Below are positions 6,558 through 7,510 of a stretch of 7,510 bases of DNA, piece by piece. Every line of letters begins with the position of its first letter. Position 1 is the first letter of the stretch. The notes under the pieces are model-generated. The model made no database searches and had not been told where the DNA came from. It saw only the letters and a program-made list of their open reading frames with translations. Position numbers and translations under genes: made by a program. The stretch comes from Planctomicrobium sp. (lineage in GTDB: Bacteria > Planctomycetota > Planctomycetia > Planctomycetales > Planctomycetaceae): positions 1 to 7,510 of the forward strand of contig JABJMI010000353.1 in assembly GCA_018659505.1 (NCBI GenBank), given 5' to 3'.

Positions 6558-6580
6558 CTAAGTGAGATGATTGGTGAAAA

Positions 6581-7378
6581 CTAAGTTTTGACCCCATCAG
6601 CTTCGTGCTTACGCATGGCAGCCAACTTTTTCTGGTAGCGTCCCTGGACGATATCGACGATGACAAGCACGACTAGCACAAAGTAGAAGGTCGTCTTCGT
6701 CATTGCGTGGACTTCATAACCGAACAGATGAATGTGTGCGAGATGCCCACCTTCGGAGACGAGCATCACTCCGACGATAAACAGAATAAACAAGCCAAGC
6801 ACTTCATACATTCTGTTCTTCTTTAAGAACTCAGCGACATGATCAGCGAGATATATCATCAATAGCCCACTAACGATAATCGCTACTGCCATCACGACTA
6901 CATTATCAGTCAGTGCCATCGCACTAAGGATGGAATCGAATGAGAAGACCAGGTTCATCAGCACGATCCAGAAGATGGCATGGTTGACCGAGCGTTTCTC
7001 TTCTTTTTGGTCTCCCTCTAAATGCTCGATTGCGAGCATGTGGTTGATCTCTTTCACTGCTGTGTAAAGGATAAAACCACCGCCAGCGATTGTGATCAAT
7101 GCGTGGAGATTAAACTCTCCTTCAAAAATCTTCGTCAGATGAATTTCAAAGAACGGATCTTTGAAAGAATCAATCATCTGGACCACAACGATCAACAGTA
7201 CAATTCTCAGAATGATTGCCAAAGCGATACCGGTCTTACGGACAAACTTCTGCTTGTCTTCTTCGACTCGCTTCGATTCGATTGAGATATAAAGCAAGTT
7301 GTCAAAACCCAAAACTGCTTGTAGCAGTATGAGCATCAACAAAGTCATCAAGTTGCCGATTGTAAACAGGTCAGCCAT
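6581..7378 (-). CDS. TerC family integral membrane protein, likely metal ion transporter
   Basis: The 265-residue protein has about seven hydrophobic segments (roughly 7-30, 47-69, 91-112, 132-154, 158-180, 190-208 and 228-246). It carries the two half-site motifs of the TerC family, LGFDNLLYI (23-31) in the first segment and FSFDSILSAMAL (145-156) in the fourth, whose acidic residues lie in the membrane. Characterised relatives (Alx of E. coli; YkoY and YceF of B. subtilis) export manganese or help metal loading of secreted enzymes; the tellurite resistance name is historical. No ter operon partners are present, so a role in metal export from the cytoplasm is the best inference. The start ATG is preceded by GAAAGAG about 6 nt upstream. 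polA follows 71 bp downstream on the same strand. I saw no manganese riboswitch in the leader. Confidence 0.93.
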   Translation of the reverse strand: MADLFTIGNLMTLLMLILLQAVLGFDNLLYISIESKRVEEDKQKFVRKTGIALAIILRIVLLIVVVQMIDSFKDPFFEIHLTKIFEGEFNLHALITIAGGGFILYTAVKEINHMLAIEHLEGDQKEEKRSVNHAIFWIVLMNLVFSFDSILSAMALTDNVVVMAVAIIVSGLLMIYLADHVAEFLKKNRMYEVLGLFILFIVGVMLVSEGGHLAHIHLFGYEVHAMTKTTFYFVLVVLVIVDIVQGRYQKKLAAMRKHEADGVKT

Positions 7379-7480
7379 CCGGGACTCTTTCTGTTGTCGA
7401 GTAGTATTGAATTACTTATGAGCACGTAGATTAAAGTTTGGACACGCGACTGACTAGCGAGGCGACAATCACATTCGTTA

Positions 7481-7509
7481 GCCGGACACTTTAAGTGTCC
7501 GGCAAAACA
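7481..7509. repeat. Palindromic dispersed repeat, copy 2
   Basis: This is an exact 29-base copy, in the same orientation, of 1316-1344: arms GCCGGACACTT and AAGTGTCCGGC around one T, then AAAACA. It lies about 100 bp upstream of the TerC gene. The two extra base pairs outside the arms seen in copy 1 are not kept here, which helps to define the unit as the palindrome plus its A-rich tail. Confidence 0.85.
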
Positions 7510-7510
7510 C

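Noticed and set aside
6045..6584. 179-codon open frame on the plus strand
   Set aside because: It lies antisense to the well-supported polA 5' end and its sequence has no recognisable domain; it is a shadow of the polA frame.
6577..6589. AAAAC-TAA-GTTTT inverted repeat over the terC stop codon
   Set aside because: A five-pair, AT-rich stem is too weak and too likely by chance to call as a terminator.
7379..7480. yybP-ykoY manganese riboswitch upstream of terC
   Set aside because: TerC genes sometimes carry it, but I could not find its conserved loop sequences in the leader.

Overview
The window most likely comes from a member of the Planctomycetota. This is an inference. The ECF sigma factor fused to a membrane segment and a secretin-type (STN-like) tail is typical of that phylum, the tRNA gene encodes no CCA, GC content is moderate, and the intergenic DNA is rich in palindromic and 9-bp-periodic repeats. 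All convincing genes lie on the minus strand.

Layout from left to right: (1) 1-598 is the 5' part of a PD-(D/E)XK (RecB/Cas4-like) nuclease gene that runs off the left edge. It seems to lack its usual N-terminal segment, and a single in-frame TAG separates it from an open stretch upstream. (2) 600-1011 has no firm gene. It holds the 3' half of a tRNA-Gln(CUG)-like gene on the plus strand (789-829), two hairpins and the tRNA-Leu terminator. The tRNA half-gene has no 5' half, as expected at the far end of an element integrated in a tRNA gene. (3) 1012-1131 is a complete tRNA-Leu(UAG) with a sigma70-like promoter. (4) 1215-1344 holds a rho-independent terminator and a palindromic repeat behind the sigma gene. 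(5) 1382-3379 encodes the ECF sigma factor fusion. (6) 3380-3818 is non-coding and is mostly a roughly 280-bp element with inverted ends and 9-bp-periodic motifs. (7) 3819-6509 is polA, encoding full-length DNA polymerase I with intact proofreading and polymerase motifs. (8) 6581-7378 encodes a TerC-family membrane protein upstream of polA, with a GC-rich hairpin in the 71-bp gap. (9) 7481-7509 is a second, identical copy of the palindromic repeat at 1316-1344.

The right-hand part (tRNA-Leu, sigma factor, polA, terC) reads as stable chromosomal backbone. The far left may be the edge of an integrated accessory region, with the tRNA-Gln half-gene as its boundary. terC and polA may be co-transcribed; the sigma factor appears to be an independent unit. 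No complete new multi-gene system is visible. The most notable signals are the candidate attachment site, the membrane-tethered sigma factor, the 9-bp-periodic inverted element, and an Asp-to-Glu change at a metal-ligand position of the PolA 5' nuclease domain.
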